A DNA stretch of 64,000 bases from Sphingobacteriaceae bacterium GW460-11-11-14-LB5 (GCA_002151545.1 CP021237.1:868001-932000), one strand, 5' to 3'; numbered from the stretch's first letter, positions 7,495 through 15,994 are shown. Notes: a model not told the origin generated them from the letters alone. A program made the numbers and translations.

Positions 7495-8016
7495 ATGATC
7501 TTAGAAGTAATCAAAGCCGATATAACAGAAATTAAGGCTGATGCAATCGTTAATGCGGCAAACAGTTCTTTGCTTGGCGGCGGTGGGGTAGATGGTGCCA
7601 TTCACAGAAAAGGTGGTAAAGCCATTTTAGAAGCTTGCGTGGCCATCAGAGATAAACAGGGAAAGTGCAAAACTGGGCATGCCGTAATTACCACGGCAGG
7701 CAATTTACCGGCAAAATATGTGATCCATACGGTTGGGCCTGTTTGGAATGGTGATAGCGAAGAAAAAAATGCTTTGCTTGCAGATTGCTATCGCAACAGT
7801 TTAACCTTAGCCGTTGAAAATGATGTTAAGATTATTGCTTTTCCAAACATCAGTACAGGGATTTATCATTTCCCTAAAGATATAGCAGCAGATATTGCCA
7901 TTACCACGGTAAATAATTTTGCTGAAAAAGAAAAAATAGAAAAGGTAATCTTCGTTTGCTTCGACGATGAGAATTACAGGCTCTATGATGAGAAACTCAA
8001 TCGCATTAAACAATGA
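7495..8016 (+). CDS. Macrodomain protein (ADP-ribose / O-acetyl-ADP-ribose / ADP-ribose-1''-phosphate hydrolase)
   Basis: A single 173-residue macrodomain close to YmdB-type hydrolases. The adenine/ribose-binding segments are clear: [30 protein letters not shown] near the N-terminus, [22 protein letters not shown] in the middle, and the ISTGIYHFP phosphate-binding loop. Family members remove acetyl, phosphate or acyl-linked groups from ADP-ribose. Next to kptA the plausible substrate is the ADP-ribose-1'',2''-phosphate product of that enzyme, as for yeast Poa1; this is inference. It lies 16 bases after the NADAR remnant and 25 bases before the DUF4291 gene. Confidence 0.92.
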   Translation: MILEVIKADITEIKADAIVNAANSSLLGGGGVDGAIHRKGGKAILEACVAIRDKQGKCKTGHAVITTAGNLPAKYVIHTVGPVWNGDSEEKNALLADCYRNSLTLAVENDVKIIAFPNISTGIYHFPKDIAADIAITTVNNFAEKEKIEKVIFVCFDDENYRLYDEKLNRIKQ

Positions 8017-8041
8017 TATGAGTTGTTAATAGAATTACAAA

Positions 8042-8695
8042 ATGAAAATAACAGTAAAAAAATATAAAGAACAGCTATTAGAATGGCCAACTTCAGGATG
8101 CCATATTATGGCGCAGTATGATGATGAAAAAATAATCGTTTATCAGGCTTACCGAAAAGAAATCGGTGAATTTGCAGTCAAAAATCAATTTTTTGGAGGT
8201 GAATTCAGTTTAAGCAGAATGACATGGATCAAACCTAATTTTCTATGGATGATGTACAGAAGTGGTTGGGGCAAAAAAGAAGGACAAGAAGTTACTTTAG
8301 CAATACACCTTAAAATTTCTGCATTTCGTAATTATTTAGAAAATGCGGTGTACTCTTCTTACGATCAAACGAAGGGAATTTCTCACGAAGAGTGGAGAAA
8401 TGAACTGGAAAACTCTAATATTCGACTTCAATGGGATCCGGATCACGATCCTTATGGTGCAAAGCAGGAAAGAAGGGCAATTCAGATCGGATTGAGAGAT
8501 AAATTCATTAATTCTTTCGCTAAAAATGATATTTTGTTAATAGAAGATATTAGCATGTTTGTAAAGGAACAACATGCATTTGTTCAGAATCATCAGCTGG
8601 AGAATTTAATGATCCCGATAGAAAAACCTTTTGTCTTTGAAGATGATGCATTGAACAAAAAGTTGAAAATTAATCTGATAGCTCATGGACAATAA
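8042..8695 (+). CDS. DUF4291 family protein
   Basis: 217 residues with the family signature: YQAYRKEIGEFA, then a QFFGGEFSLSRMTWIKPNF block running into LWMMYRSGWG, followed by a GQEVTLAIHLKISAF region and a C-terminal RRAIQIGL. I know of no experimentally assigned activity for DUF4291. The invariant Arg, Trp, Lys and Met residues in the RMTWIKP/LWMMYRSGW block suggest a compact active or ligand site. Its stop overlaps the kptA start by 11 bases, so the two are probably translationally coupled, placing it functionally with RNA 2'-phosphate removal or ADP-ribose handling. Confidence 0.88.
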   Translation: MKITVKKYKEQLLEWPTSGCHIMAQYDDEKIIVYQAYRKEIGEFAVKNQFFGGEFSLSRMTWIKPNFLWMMYRSGWGKKEGQEVTLAIHLKISAFRNYLENAVYSSYDQTKGISHEEWRNELENSNIRLQWDPDHDPYGAKQERRAIQIGLRDKFINSFAKNDILLIEDISMFVKEQHAFVQNHQLENLMIPIEKPFVFEDDALNKKLKINLIAHGQ

Positions 8696-9227
8696 AATAA
8701 CAAAAGGAATTAGTAAGCTTTTAAGTTACGTTTTGAGGCATTCACCAGAAACCATAAGTCTAAAACTGGATGAAAATGGCTGGGCAGATGTGAATGAGCT
8801 CATAATCAAACTCAACCTCTATGATAATCGAATAGATTTTGAACTGCTTGAGTACATTGTTGAAAATAACGACAAAAAAAGATTTGCCTTCAATGATGAT
8901 AAAACTAAAATAAGGGCAAATCAGGGACACTCTATTCCTGTTGAATTAAACTTGAATGAAACAGAGCCATTAGCATCCTTATATCATGGTACAGTTGAAA
9001 AATTCTTATCAGCTATTAAAGCGCAGGGCTTGCAAAAAATGGGCAGACAGCACGTGCATTTAAGCGCTGACAGAGAAACGGCGAATAAAGTAGGCAGTAG
9101 GAGAGGAAAACCCGTTATACTCACCATTAACAGTGGGGCTATGCACAAGGCCGGGTACAAATTTTACTTATCAGATAACAATGTCTGGCTTACAGATGTT
9201 GTGCCTGCTGAATTTATAGCGTTTTAG
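8685..9227 (+). CDS. kptA: RNA 2'-phosphotransferase, Tpt1/KptA family
   Basis: Transfers an internal RNA 2'-phosphate to NAD+, giving nicotinamide, repaired RNA and ADP-ribose-1'',2''-cyclic phosphate. Length 180 is typical. Motifs: LLSYVLRHSPE (12-22) with the conserved Arg-His, DENGWADVNEL, HGT near 100, HVHLSADRETANKVGSRRG carrying the second His and Arg set, and LSDNNVWLTDVVP near the end. Bacterial KptA enzymes lack an obvious tRNA-splicing substrate and can also act on ADP-ribosylated nucleic acid ends. The start ATG lies inside the DUF4291 gene (11-base overlap); the gap to the phosphatase gene is two bases. Confidence 0.93.
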   Translation: MDNKITKGISKLLSYVLRHSPETISLKLDENGWADVNELIIKLNLYDNRIDFELLEYIVENNDKKRFAFNDDKTKIRANQGHSIPVELNLNETEPLASLYHGTVEKFLSAIKAQGLQKMGRQHVHLSADRETANKVGSRRGKPVILTINSGAMHKAGYKFYLSDNNVWLTDVVPAEFIAF

Positions 9228-9229
9228 AG

Positions 9230-9961
9230 ATGGGCAGAACATTAGTAATAGGAGATATTCACGGCGGATTGAAAGGCCTAAGCCAGTTATTCGAGCGTGC
9301 AGAAGTAACAAAAGCTGACAAACTGATTTTTCTTGGCGATTATGTGGACGGATGGAGCGAATCGGCACAGGTAATTGATTATCTGATCCAATTGGAAGAA
9401 AACCATCAAGGCATTTTTATCAAAGGTAATCATGATGCCTGGTGTATCGATTGGCTCGAAAAAGGTATTGTAGATGAGGTTTGGTTTGTTCATGGTGGTA
9501 AATTAACTATGGAGAGTTACCAAGATACTTCTGATGCGATCAGGCAGGAACACTTAAACTTTTTTAGGCGGATGAAAGATTATTACGTGGATGAGCATAA
9601 CAACCTCTTTATTCACGCTGGTTTTTCTTCCATGCATGGTCCTGAAAAAGAACGTTATTCTTCCAATTATTCGTGGGATAGAACGCTTTGGGAAATGGCC
9701 CTGACTATGGATAAGAGGATCAAAAAAGATTCGGTACTTTATCCTAAACGTTTATTGCTCTATCATGAAATCTACATCGGCCATACCCCAACGCTCTATT
9801 ATAATATGAACGTACCCATGCAGGGTTGTAATGTTTGGAATATCGATACCGGTGCTGCATTTACAGGAAAATTAACTTGTTTGGATATCGAAACCAAAGA
9901 ATTTTGGCAAAGCGATACTCTACAAAGCCTGTATCCAAACGAAAAAGGAAGAAATAAATAA
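9230..9961 (+). CDS. Calcineurin-like metallophosphatase (PrpA/ApaH-type)
   Basis: 243 residues with the ordered metal-binding motifs of the PPP/ApaH group: GDIHGG (8-13), GDYVDGW (about 36-42), GNHDAWC (about 65-71), FIHAG, and GHTP near residue 185. All metal ligands appear present. It starts two bases after the kptA stop and is 21 bases before the NAMPT-like gene. Possible substrates are protein phosphates, dinucleotides or phosphorylated ADP-ribose derivatives; the operon favours the last, without direct evidence. Confidence 0.9.
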   Translation: MGRTLVIGDIHGGLKGLSQLFERAEVTKADKLIFLGDYVDGWSESAQVIDYLIQLEENHQGIFIKGNHDAWCIDWLEKGIVDEVWFVHGGKLTMESYQDTSDAIRQEHLNFFRRMKDYYVDEHNNLFIHAGFSSMHGPEKERYSSNYSWDRTLWEMALTMDKRIKKDSVLYPKRLLLYHEIYIGHTPTLYYNMNVPMQGCNVWNIDTGAAFTGKLTCLDIETKEFWQSDTLQSLYPNEKGRNK

Positions 9962-9982
9962 TTAATAATAACATAAAATACC

Positions 9983-11443
9983 ATGATGAACCCATTATTA
10001 TTAACAGACGGATACAAAGTAGATCACCGCAGACAATACCCTGAACATACCACATTGGTTTATTCTAACTGGACACCCAGAAAAAGCAGGCTCGCAAACG
10101 TAAACCATGTGGTACTTTTTGGTTTGCAATATTTTATCAAAAAGTACATTATTGAAGATTTTAACCAAAATTTCTTTAAACAGCCAAAAGAAGAAATTTT
10201 GAAAAAATACGCCCGTAGGATCAATAATTACCTGGGAGAAAATTTAGTAGGTACGCAGCACATCGGCGATTTACACGATTTGGGCTATATTCCTATGGTT
10301 TTTAAATCACTACCAGAGGGGGCTGAAGTGCCATTGCGTGTACCCATGTTTACCATGTACAATACCAAACCTGAATTTTTCTGGTTAACTAACTATTTCG
10401 AAACATTATTATCAGCTGTGGTTTGGTTGCCATGCAATTCTGCTACCATCGCTAAACAATACCGGCTCATTTTGGATAAATATGCAGCAGAAACTTCATC
10501 CGTACCAGAATTTGTAGATTGGCAGGGACACGATTTCTCTATGCGTGGCATGGGTGGGATAGAAGCTGCAGTAACTTCAGCAGCTGGCCATTTACTGAGC
10601 TTCACCGGGACGGATACCATTCCGGCTATTGACTTTTTAGAAGAATATTATCATGCAGATTCGGATAAAGAGCTCATCGGTGGCTCCGTAGCCGCTACGG
10701 AACATTCTGTGATGTGCATGGGAACCAACACCGGGGAACTTGAAACCTTTAAACGCTTGATTTTAGAAGTTTACCCAAAAGGAATTGTATCCATCGTTTC
10801 CGATACCTGGGATTTATGGAAAGTACTGACCGAATATCTTCCAGTTTTAAAACATGATATTACCGCTCGTTCAGGTAAAGTAGTAATCAGGCCAGACTCG
10901 GGTGATCCGGTTGATATCATCTGCGGAAACCCCAACGGTAAAAACGAAAACGAGAAAAAAGGTGTAATCGAGTTGCTTTGGGGTGTATTTGGAGGGAAAG
11001 TTAATGATAAAGGCTTTAAGGAGCTTGTCCCACAAATTGGTGCCATTTATGGCGATAGTATCACCACAGAAAGAGCTACTCAGATTTGCGAACGCTTAAA
11101 ATCGAAAGGTTTTGCCTCTACCAACGTAGTTTTTGGTATTGGTTCATTTACGTATCAGTACAATACACGCGATACTTTTGGTTTTGCCATGAAAGCTACA
11201 TATGGTGAGGTAGATGGTATTGGACGTGAAATATTTAAAGATCCGATTACCGACGACGGAACCAAGAAATCGGCGAAGGGATTATTGCAGATTTTTAAAA
11301 ACGACAAAGGTGAATATGAGCTGAAAGACCAATGCACCTGGGAGGAGGAAGCACAAGGCGAATTGAAAGAAATTTTTAGAGATGGAAAGTTATTGTCCGA
11401 TTATTCTCTCGCAGAAATTAGAGAAAGGCTAAAGAATAATTAA
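9983..11443 (+). CDS. Nicotinamide phosphoribosyltransferase-like enzyme (NadV/NAMPT family)
   Basis: 486 residues, the size of NAMPT-type enzymes rather than PncB. It opens NPLLLTDGYKVDHRRQYP and has YSNWTPRKSR, the catalytic-His region ATEHSVMC (His241) and the RPDSGDP loop (Arg303, Asp305, Asp308) that binds the pyrophosphoryl-sugar donor. NAMPT makes NMN from nicotinamide and PRPP. The related phage Namat instead joins nicotinamide to ADP-ribose-pyrophosphate, giving NAD+ directly. Since KptA and any NADase release nicotinamide, this gene closes a recycling loop in the same operon. It is last in the operon and followed by a terminator. The start could be either of two tandem ATGs. Confidence 0.9.
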   Translation: MMNPLLLTDGYKVDHRRQYPEHTTLVYSNWTPRKSRLANVNHVVLFGLQYFIKKYIIEDFNQNFFKQPKEEILKKYARRINNYLGENLVGTQHIGDLHDLGYIPMVFKSLPEGAEVPLRVPMFTMYNTKPEFFWLTNYFETLLSAVVWLPCNSATIAKQYRLILDKYAAETSSVPEFVDWQGHDFSMRGMGGIEAAVTSAAGHLLSFTGTDTIPAIDFLEEYYHADSDKELIGGSVAATEHSVMCMGTNTGELETFKRLILEVYPKGIVSIVSDTWDLWKVLTEYLPVLKHDITARSGKVVIRPDSGDPVDIICGNPNGKNENEKKGVIELLWGVFGGKVNDKGFKELVPQIGAIYGDSITTERATQICERLKSKGFASTNVVFGIGSFTYQYNTRDTFGFAMKATYGEVDGIGREIFKDPITDDGTKKSAKGLLQIFKNDKGEYELKDQCTWEEEAQGELKEIFRDGKLLSDYSLAEIRERLKNN

Positions 11444-11458
11444 CTTCGCCAAGTTTTT

Positions 11459-11492
11459 AATCGACTAGTCAAAAGCTAGTCGGTTAATTTTT
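11459..11492 (+). terminator. Intrinsic terminator after the NAD/ADP-ribose operon
   Basis: AATCGACTAG-TCAAAAG-CTAGTCGGTT forms a 10-bp stem (one G-U pair) followed by AATTTTT. It lies 16 bases after the NAMPT-like stop and marks the likely end of the transcript beginning near 5104. Confidence 0.75.
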
Positions 11493-11501
11493 AAAGATAC
11501 A

Positions 11502-11906
11502 ATGCAGAGCAACCCCACATTTAACCATCAGGCTGATATCGTAAATAGTGCCATTAGGTTTATAAACGCATGGTTTAAGCAATCTAAGGCTATTACCGAC
11601 GAATTGAATGATTTTTTTATCCTTCCAGGTAATAAAATAATCGGTAAAGATGTAATTATCGGGAGATTGAAAGGTATTTTTGGTCAATCTGATGAATATG
11701 TTGGTGGCCGGTACGATATTATTGATGTTAATTTTGAACTGCTGAACGATGGTAAGGGCATGGGCTTTGTTGAAGGCGTTGCGGGTTACAGAGATGTGAT
11801 TCGAAAACAATCGAAAATCGTTAGTGGACCCTTTAAACTGTATTTTGCGTTGCATAACAATAGCTGGAAAATTGTAAATATCGAATTTCCTGGATTTGCA
11901 TATTGA
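11502..11906 (+). CDS. Hypothetical NTF2/SnoaL-like protein
   Basis: 134 residues with no signal or membrane segment. The N-terminal helix (DIVNSAIRFINAWFKQS), a mid-protein loop and the C-terminal strand pattern FALHNNSWKIVNIEFPGF resemble small NTF2-like (SnoaL/DUF4440) folds, but I cannot name a specific family. It lies just after the operon terminator, so it is probably a separate unit. The opposite strand is also open here, but its composition is poor in charged, protein-like sequence. Confidence 0.5.
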   Translation: MQSNPTFNHQADIVNSAIRFINAWFKQSKAITDELNDFFILPGNKIIGKDVIIGRLKGIFGQSDEYVGGRYDIIDVNFELLNDGKGMGFVEGVAGYRDVIRKQSKIVSGPFKLYFALHNNSWKIVNIEFPGFAY

Positions 11907-11946
11907 AAATCGAATTGTTAGATAAATTATTATTAAAAAAATTTCC

Positions 11947-12477
11947 ATGCTTTCTTTTTTTAATAAAATAGTAGACGTACTCCATGAAAATAATATTCCC
12001 TACATGCTTTCGGGGAGTATTGCGATGGGTGTGTATATAGTTCCAAGAGCTACCCGTGATTTTGATTTTGTTGTTCACCTGCAACCTAAAGATATAGATG
12101 GTTTTGTTGCTAACTTTAAGGATGGTTATTACTGTAATATTAATTCAGTAAAGGATGCTGTAAGGCAGCAAAGTTTGTTTAATATAATAGATCATACATC
12201 AGGGTATAAAGCTGATTTTGTAATCTTAAAGAATGAAGATTTTCGACAAGAAGAATTTAATAGAAGAGTCGAAATGGAATACTTTGGAAAATCAGTATAT
12301 TTGGTTACAGTTGAAGATTTATTAATATCAAAATTGATTTGGATTCAAGTTTTGCAATCTGCAATTCAAATTCAAGATATAAAAAATCTAGCTGAATTAA
12401 ATACATTGGATTGGGAGTACATCAACAAATGGGTAAAAGTACTTAAGCTTGCAACATTTAATCTGTTAAAGAAATGA
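11947..12477 (+). CDS. Nucleotidyltransferase-fold protein
   Basis: 176 residues with the minimal nucleotidyltransferase core: LSGSIAMGVY (about 20-29), then RATRDFDFVV, giving the Gly-Ser and Asp-x-Asp pattern, and a third acidic residue in GYKADFVIL. The C-terminal helical part (VEDLLISKLIWIQ...) is typical of AbiEii-like or DUF6036-type proteins. Such proteins occur in toxin-antitoxin and defence modules as well as alone. It overlaps the next small gene by ATGA, indicating coupled translation. Lower GC than the flanking operons. Function not established. Confidence 0.7.
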   Translation: MLSFFNKIVDVLHENNIPYMLSGSIAMGVYIVPRATRDFDFVVHLQPKDIDGFVANFKDGYYCNINSVKDAVRQQSLFNIIDHTSGYKADFVILKNEDFRQEEFNRRVEMEYFGKSVYLVTVEDLLISKLIWIQVLQSAIQIQDIKNLAELNTLDWEYINKWVKVLKLATFNLLKK

Positions 12478-12620
12478 AAGATACTTCAGAAGAAATTAAA
12501 GAATTACAGCTTAAATTATGGTTATCAAAAACACCAGATCAAAGATTGTATCAAATGTTGATTGATAATGAATCATTATTTAAGTTTTGGAATAATATAA
12601 AACCTGTTATTAAAAAGTAA
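12474..12620 (+). CDS. 48-residue protein coupled to the nucleotidyltransferase gene
   Basis: Starts at the ATG in an ATGA overlap with the upstream gene and encodes 48 residues (MKDTSEEIKELQLKLWLSKT..., ending NNIKPVIKK). It is charged and predicted helical. The KLWLSKTPDQRLYQMLIDNE stretch looks like a conserved small-protein core. The overlap and size suggest a partner, possibly an antitoxin or regulatory subunit, of the nucleotidyltransferase. This is inference from arrangement only. Confidence 0.6.
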   Translation: MKDTSEEIKELQLKLWLSKTPDQRLYQMLIDNESLFKFWNNIKPVIKK

Positions 12621-12684
12621 CATTGATAATAATAAATAAGGAATGTTATACCCAATTCCATAATTTTTCTATCTTTGGTTTTTA

Positions 12685-14724
12685 ATGAATTTCCTTTATC
12701 CGGGCTTTCTTTTCGCACTAATATCGGTTGCCATCCCGGTTATCATTCATTTATTCAATTTCAGGAAGTTTAAAAAGGTTTATTTCTCTAATGTTCAGCT
12801 TTTAAAAGAAGTTGAGCAACAAAACTCTTCTAAAGAAAAACTTAAAAACCTGCTCATACTGTTGTCGCGGATTTTGGCGATTATCTTTTTGGTGCTGGCA
12901 TTTGCCCAGCCCTACATCCCGGTGCACAACCAAAAAACGACGGCTTTAAACAATATAGTAAGCATTTATATCGATAATTCTTACAGTATGGAAGCCATTA
13001 ATAAAGATGGCAACCTGCTCGATGAAGCCAAGCGCAGGGCAAAAGAACTGGTTAAAGGTTTCGGTATGAACGATCGTTTTCAGTTATTAACCAATAATTT
13101 TGAAGGAAAGCATCAACGCCTGTTAAATGAAGAAGCGTTTTTAAAAGCGCTTGATGATGTTAAAATCTCTGCAGCAAACCGAAACCTGCAACAGATACTA
13201 AACAGACAGGGCAATATTTTAACCGGTTCTGCAAATAAGTATAGCTTTTTGATCTCCGATTTTCAAAAGAATATTTCAACCACCAATAAACTCGATACAA
13301 AAGCCGACATTCAATATTCATTTTTGAAACTGAATGCCAATACGCTGCCCAATATTGCTGTAGATAGTGTTTGGACGCTTTCCCCGAATCATCAACCAGG
13401 TGCGAATGAACGATTAGTCGTACAGTTAAAAAATTACTCAGAAGAAGAAGCGAAAAATATTCCCTTAAAGCTGAGTATCAATAATCAGCAAAAGGGATTA
13501 GGGGCAGTAACGATTCCGGGCGGTAAAACAGTTAAGGATACCTTGAACTTTTCGGGACTGAGCGCAGGATGGCAAAAAGGCGTGATCAGCATTAAAGATT
13601 TTCCGGTGACTTTTGATGATACACTTTCTTTCAGTTTTAAAGTAGATGAAAGCTTCCCGGTTTTAAGCGTCAATGGCACTAATGCCGGTAATTATATTAA
13701 AGCATTGTTTGCAGCCGACCCTTATTATAAACTTACTGAAAATGCCGAGAGTAATGTAAATTATAGCAATTTTGCCAGTTATGGGCTGATTGTGTTAAAC
13801 GGATTAAAAAATCCGTCAACAGGTTTGGCGCAGCAGCTAAAAACCTATCTGAATGCAGGTGGTACGGTGGTGCTTTTCCCTGATTTAGATGCCGATATTC
13901 AAACTTACAATTCGTTTTTAGGTGGATTGTCACTCCCTGCCATTCAAACACTAAATACCTCAGCAAGCAAGGTTGACCAGATTGACCTGCAAAATCCCAT
14001 TTTCAAGACCGTTTTTGAAGAAATACCTAAAAATTTAGATTTACCAGCTGTTTCGCGCTACTATTCATTTGTAGAAAAAAATATCTCGGCCAGGGAGGAT
14101 ATTATGCTATTGCCGGGCAGGAAGCCTTTTTTCTCTAAATATGGGGTCGGGAACGGACAGGTTTATTTATCAGCTTCAGGATTAAATACAAGTGATGGGA
14201 ATTTGGCCCGTCATCCGGTTTTTGTACCCTTAATCTACCGTATTGCACTTAGTGGTGGAAATGAAACTCCATTATACTACAATCTTGGCAATGATAATGC
14301 CTTAGCGAGTAAAAAGATCACACTTGGTAAAAACCAAAGCTTAAAAATAACAGCCGATCGTTTTGAGGCCATTCCTGAAATCCGACAGGCAGATGGAAAA
14401 ACATTGATTTACATTGCCGATCAGATAAAAAGTGCAGGCTTTTATAACCTGAAGCTTGCAGATTCCCTGCTTGCCGTTTATAGTTTCAATAATGGCAGAA
14501 CAGAATCTGATATGCATTATTTAAGCAAAACCGAACTCGATCAGTTGGCTGACAAAAGTAACCTCAAAGTTTTCGATACCGATAAAGATGCTGTTAAATT
14601 AATTGCGGGCACCGATAAAATCGGGCAGACTTTATGGAAACTTTGTCTAATTTTGTCGCTGATTTTTATTGCAGCAGAAATTTTGCTCATCCGATTTTTT
14701 AACAACACAAAAAAAACAATATGA
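12685..14724 (+). CDS. BatA-domain membrane protein
   Basis: 679 residues. The N-terminus MNFLYPGFLFALISVAIPVIIHLFNFRKFKKV is the BatA/aerotolerance-type membrane domain, with a second membrane segment at about 57-77. A VWA-like strand SIYIDNSYSM follows (about 97-106), then a long extracytoplasmic region and a C-terminal membrane helix (about 650-670). A TATCTTTG box at 12670-12677 implies a transcript starting almost at the ATG. The stop overlaps the next start by ATGA. Family members are thought to act in envelope or metalloprotein maturation, but the exact role is unknown. Confidence 0.82.
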   Translation: MNFLYPGFLFALISVAIPVIIHLFNFRKFKKVYFSNVQLLKEVEQQNSSKEKLKNLLILLSRILAIIFLVLAFAQPYIPVHNQKTTALNNIVSIYIDNSYSMEAINKDGNLLDEAKRRAKELVKGFGMNDRFQLLTNNFEGKHQRLLNEEAFLKALDDVKISAANRNLQQILNRQGNILTGSANKYSFLISDFQKNISTTNKLDTKADIQYSFLKLNANTLPNIAVDSVWTLSPNHQPGANERLVVQLKNYSEEEAKNIPLKLSINNQQKGLGAVTIPGGKTVKDTLNFSGLSAGWQKGVISIKDFPVTFDDTLSFSFKVDESFPVLSVNGTNAGNYIKALFAADPYYKLTENAESNVNYSNFASYGLIVLNGLKNPSTGLAQQLKTYLNAGGTVVLFPDLDADIQTYNSFLGGLSLPAIQTLNTSASKVDQIDLQNPIFKTVFEEIPKNLDLPAVSRYYSFVEKNISAREDIMLLPGRKPFFSKYGVGNGQVYLSASGLNTSDGNLARHPVFVPLIYRIALSGGNETPLYYNLGNDNALASKKITLGKNQSLKITADRFEAIPEIRQADGKTLIYIADQIKSAGFYNLKLADSLLAVYSFNNGRTESDMHYLSKTELDQLADKSNLKVFDTDKDAVKLIAGTDKIGQTLWKLCLILSLIFIAAEILLIRFFNNTKKTI

Positions 14725-15977
14725 ATCTCCTAGTTAAAAATGTAACCATTGCCGATCCGCAAAGTAAATTTAATAACCAGCAATGCGATGTTCGGGTAGA
14801 TAATGGTAAAATTAAAAACATAGGTAAATTAACTGCCGATAAAAACGAAACTGTTTTTGATGCTCAGGGTGCTTTTTTAACGCCAGGTTTTTTCGATTTA
14901 AACTGCGTAGCCGGCGATCCAGGTTTCGAAACTAAGGAAGATATTCAAACGTTAACGGCAACGGCAAAAGCTGGTGGTTTTACAGGTTTAGCTTTATTGC
15001 CGCAAACCAGTCCGGTTGTACAGTCAAAATCCCAAGTAGAATACATTATCAATAGGGCCAAAAACAATTTGGTTGATGTGTTGCCAGTTGGGGCCATAAG
15101 CCAGAACCGCGAAGCGAAAGAACTTGCCGAACTTTTCGATATGCAACAGGCTGGTGCAGTAGCTTTCTCTGATGGGGATAGGGCTTTGCAGGATGATGGT
15201 TTTATGAGTCGTGCTTTACAATATGCCAAAGGTTTCGATGCACTTTTAATGGTTTATCCCGAAAATAAATCGATAGCTGGCAAATCTCAGATTAACGAAA
15301 GTAAAAACTCTGTTCTCTTGGGCATGAAAGGTTTACCTGCATTGGCCGAAGAAATGCACATCGCCCGCGATATTTTCCTGGCTTCTTATAATGAAACCAA
15401 AATCCACATCAGTAATATTTCAACTGCAGGGGCTGTGGCTTTGATCCGTAAGGCAAAGAAAGATGGCATTCAGGTTTCCTGCGATGTAACAGCGCATCAC
15501 CTGGTGTTTACAGAAGAACTTTTAAACGATTTTGATAGCAACTACAAGGTTAAGCCACCACTGCGTGGAAAAGCAGATGTAAAGGCATTATTGGCTGGTT
15601 TAAAAGATGGAACCATCGATGCCATTACTTCACAGCACCGTCCGGAGGAAATCGAATTTAAAAATGTAGAGTTCGAAATTGCCCACTATGGCATTATTGC
15701 TTTGCAAACTGTATTGCCATTGTTATTAAAGGCCGGATTGGATATCACTTTAATTGCGGAGAAATTGGCTATTAATCCACGTAAATTGTTAAATTTAGCT
15801 GTTCCGCTAGTCGAAGAAGGCGCTGAAGCCAACTTTACTGTTTTTAACGCAACAGAAAAATGGTTATACAATGCCGCAAATAACCATTCAAAATCGGCAA
15901 ATAGTCCGTTAATAAATACAGAACTAACGGGAAAAGTAAAATTGGTTTATAACAATAATCAGTACTGGGAGAATTAG
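14721..15977 (+). CDS. Dihydroorotase-like protein lacking catalytic residues
   Basis: 418 residues with the dihydroorotase/amidohydrolase fold throughout (PGFFDLNCVAGDPG, AKAGGFTGLALLPQTSP, HISNISTAGAV, VTAHHL, VKPPLR). The zinc-binding HxH of the normal DLHVHLREPG is replaced by Asn-Cys-Val. The normal DHAPH, which supplies the catalytic Asp, reads SQHRPEE. It therefore probably cannot hydrolyse dihydroorotate and may be a structural partner of aspartate transcarbamoylase, as PyrC' is in Pseudomonas, or have another role. The ATGA overlap with the BatA-like gene indicates an operon. Confidence 0.85.
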   Translation: MNLLVKNVTIADPQSKFNNQQCDVRVDNGKIKNIGKLTADKNETVFDAQGAFLTPGFFDLNCVAGDPGFETKEDIQTLTATAKAGGFTGLALLPQTSPVVQSKSQVEYIINRAKNNLVDVLPVGAISQNREAKELAELFDMQQAGAVAFSDGDRALQDDGFMSRALQYAKGFDALLMVYPENKSIAGKSQINESKNSVLLGMKGLPALAEEMHIARDIFLASYNETKIHISNISTAGAVALIRKAKKDGIQVSCDVTAHHLVFTEELLNDFDSNYKVKPPLRGKADVKALLAGLKDGTIDAITSQHRPEEIEFKNVEFEIAHYGIIALQTVLPLLLKAGLDITLIAEKLAINPRKLLNLAVPLVEEGAEANFTVFNATEKWLYNAANNHSKSANSPLINTELTGKVKLVYNNNQYWEN

Positions 15978-15994
15978 TTAAAAATAACTTATAA

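Noticed and set aside
11484..11948. 154-codon minus-strand ORF opposite 11502-11906
   Set aside because: Low-complexity, Ile/Asn/Lys-rich translation. The plus-strand ORF has a better protein pattern and follows the operon direction.
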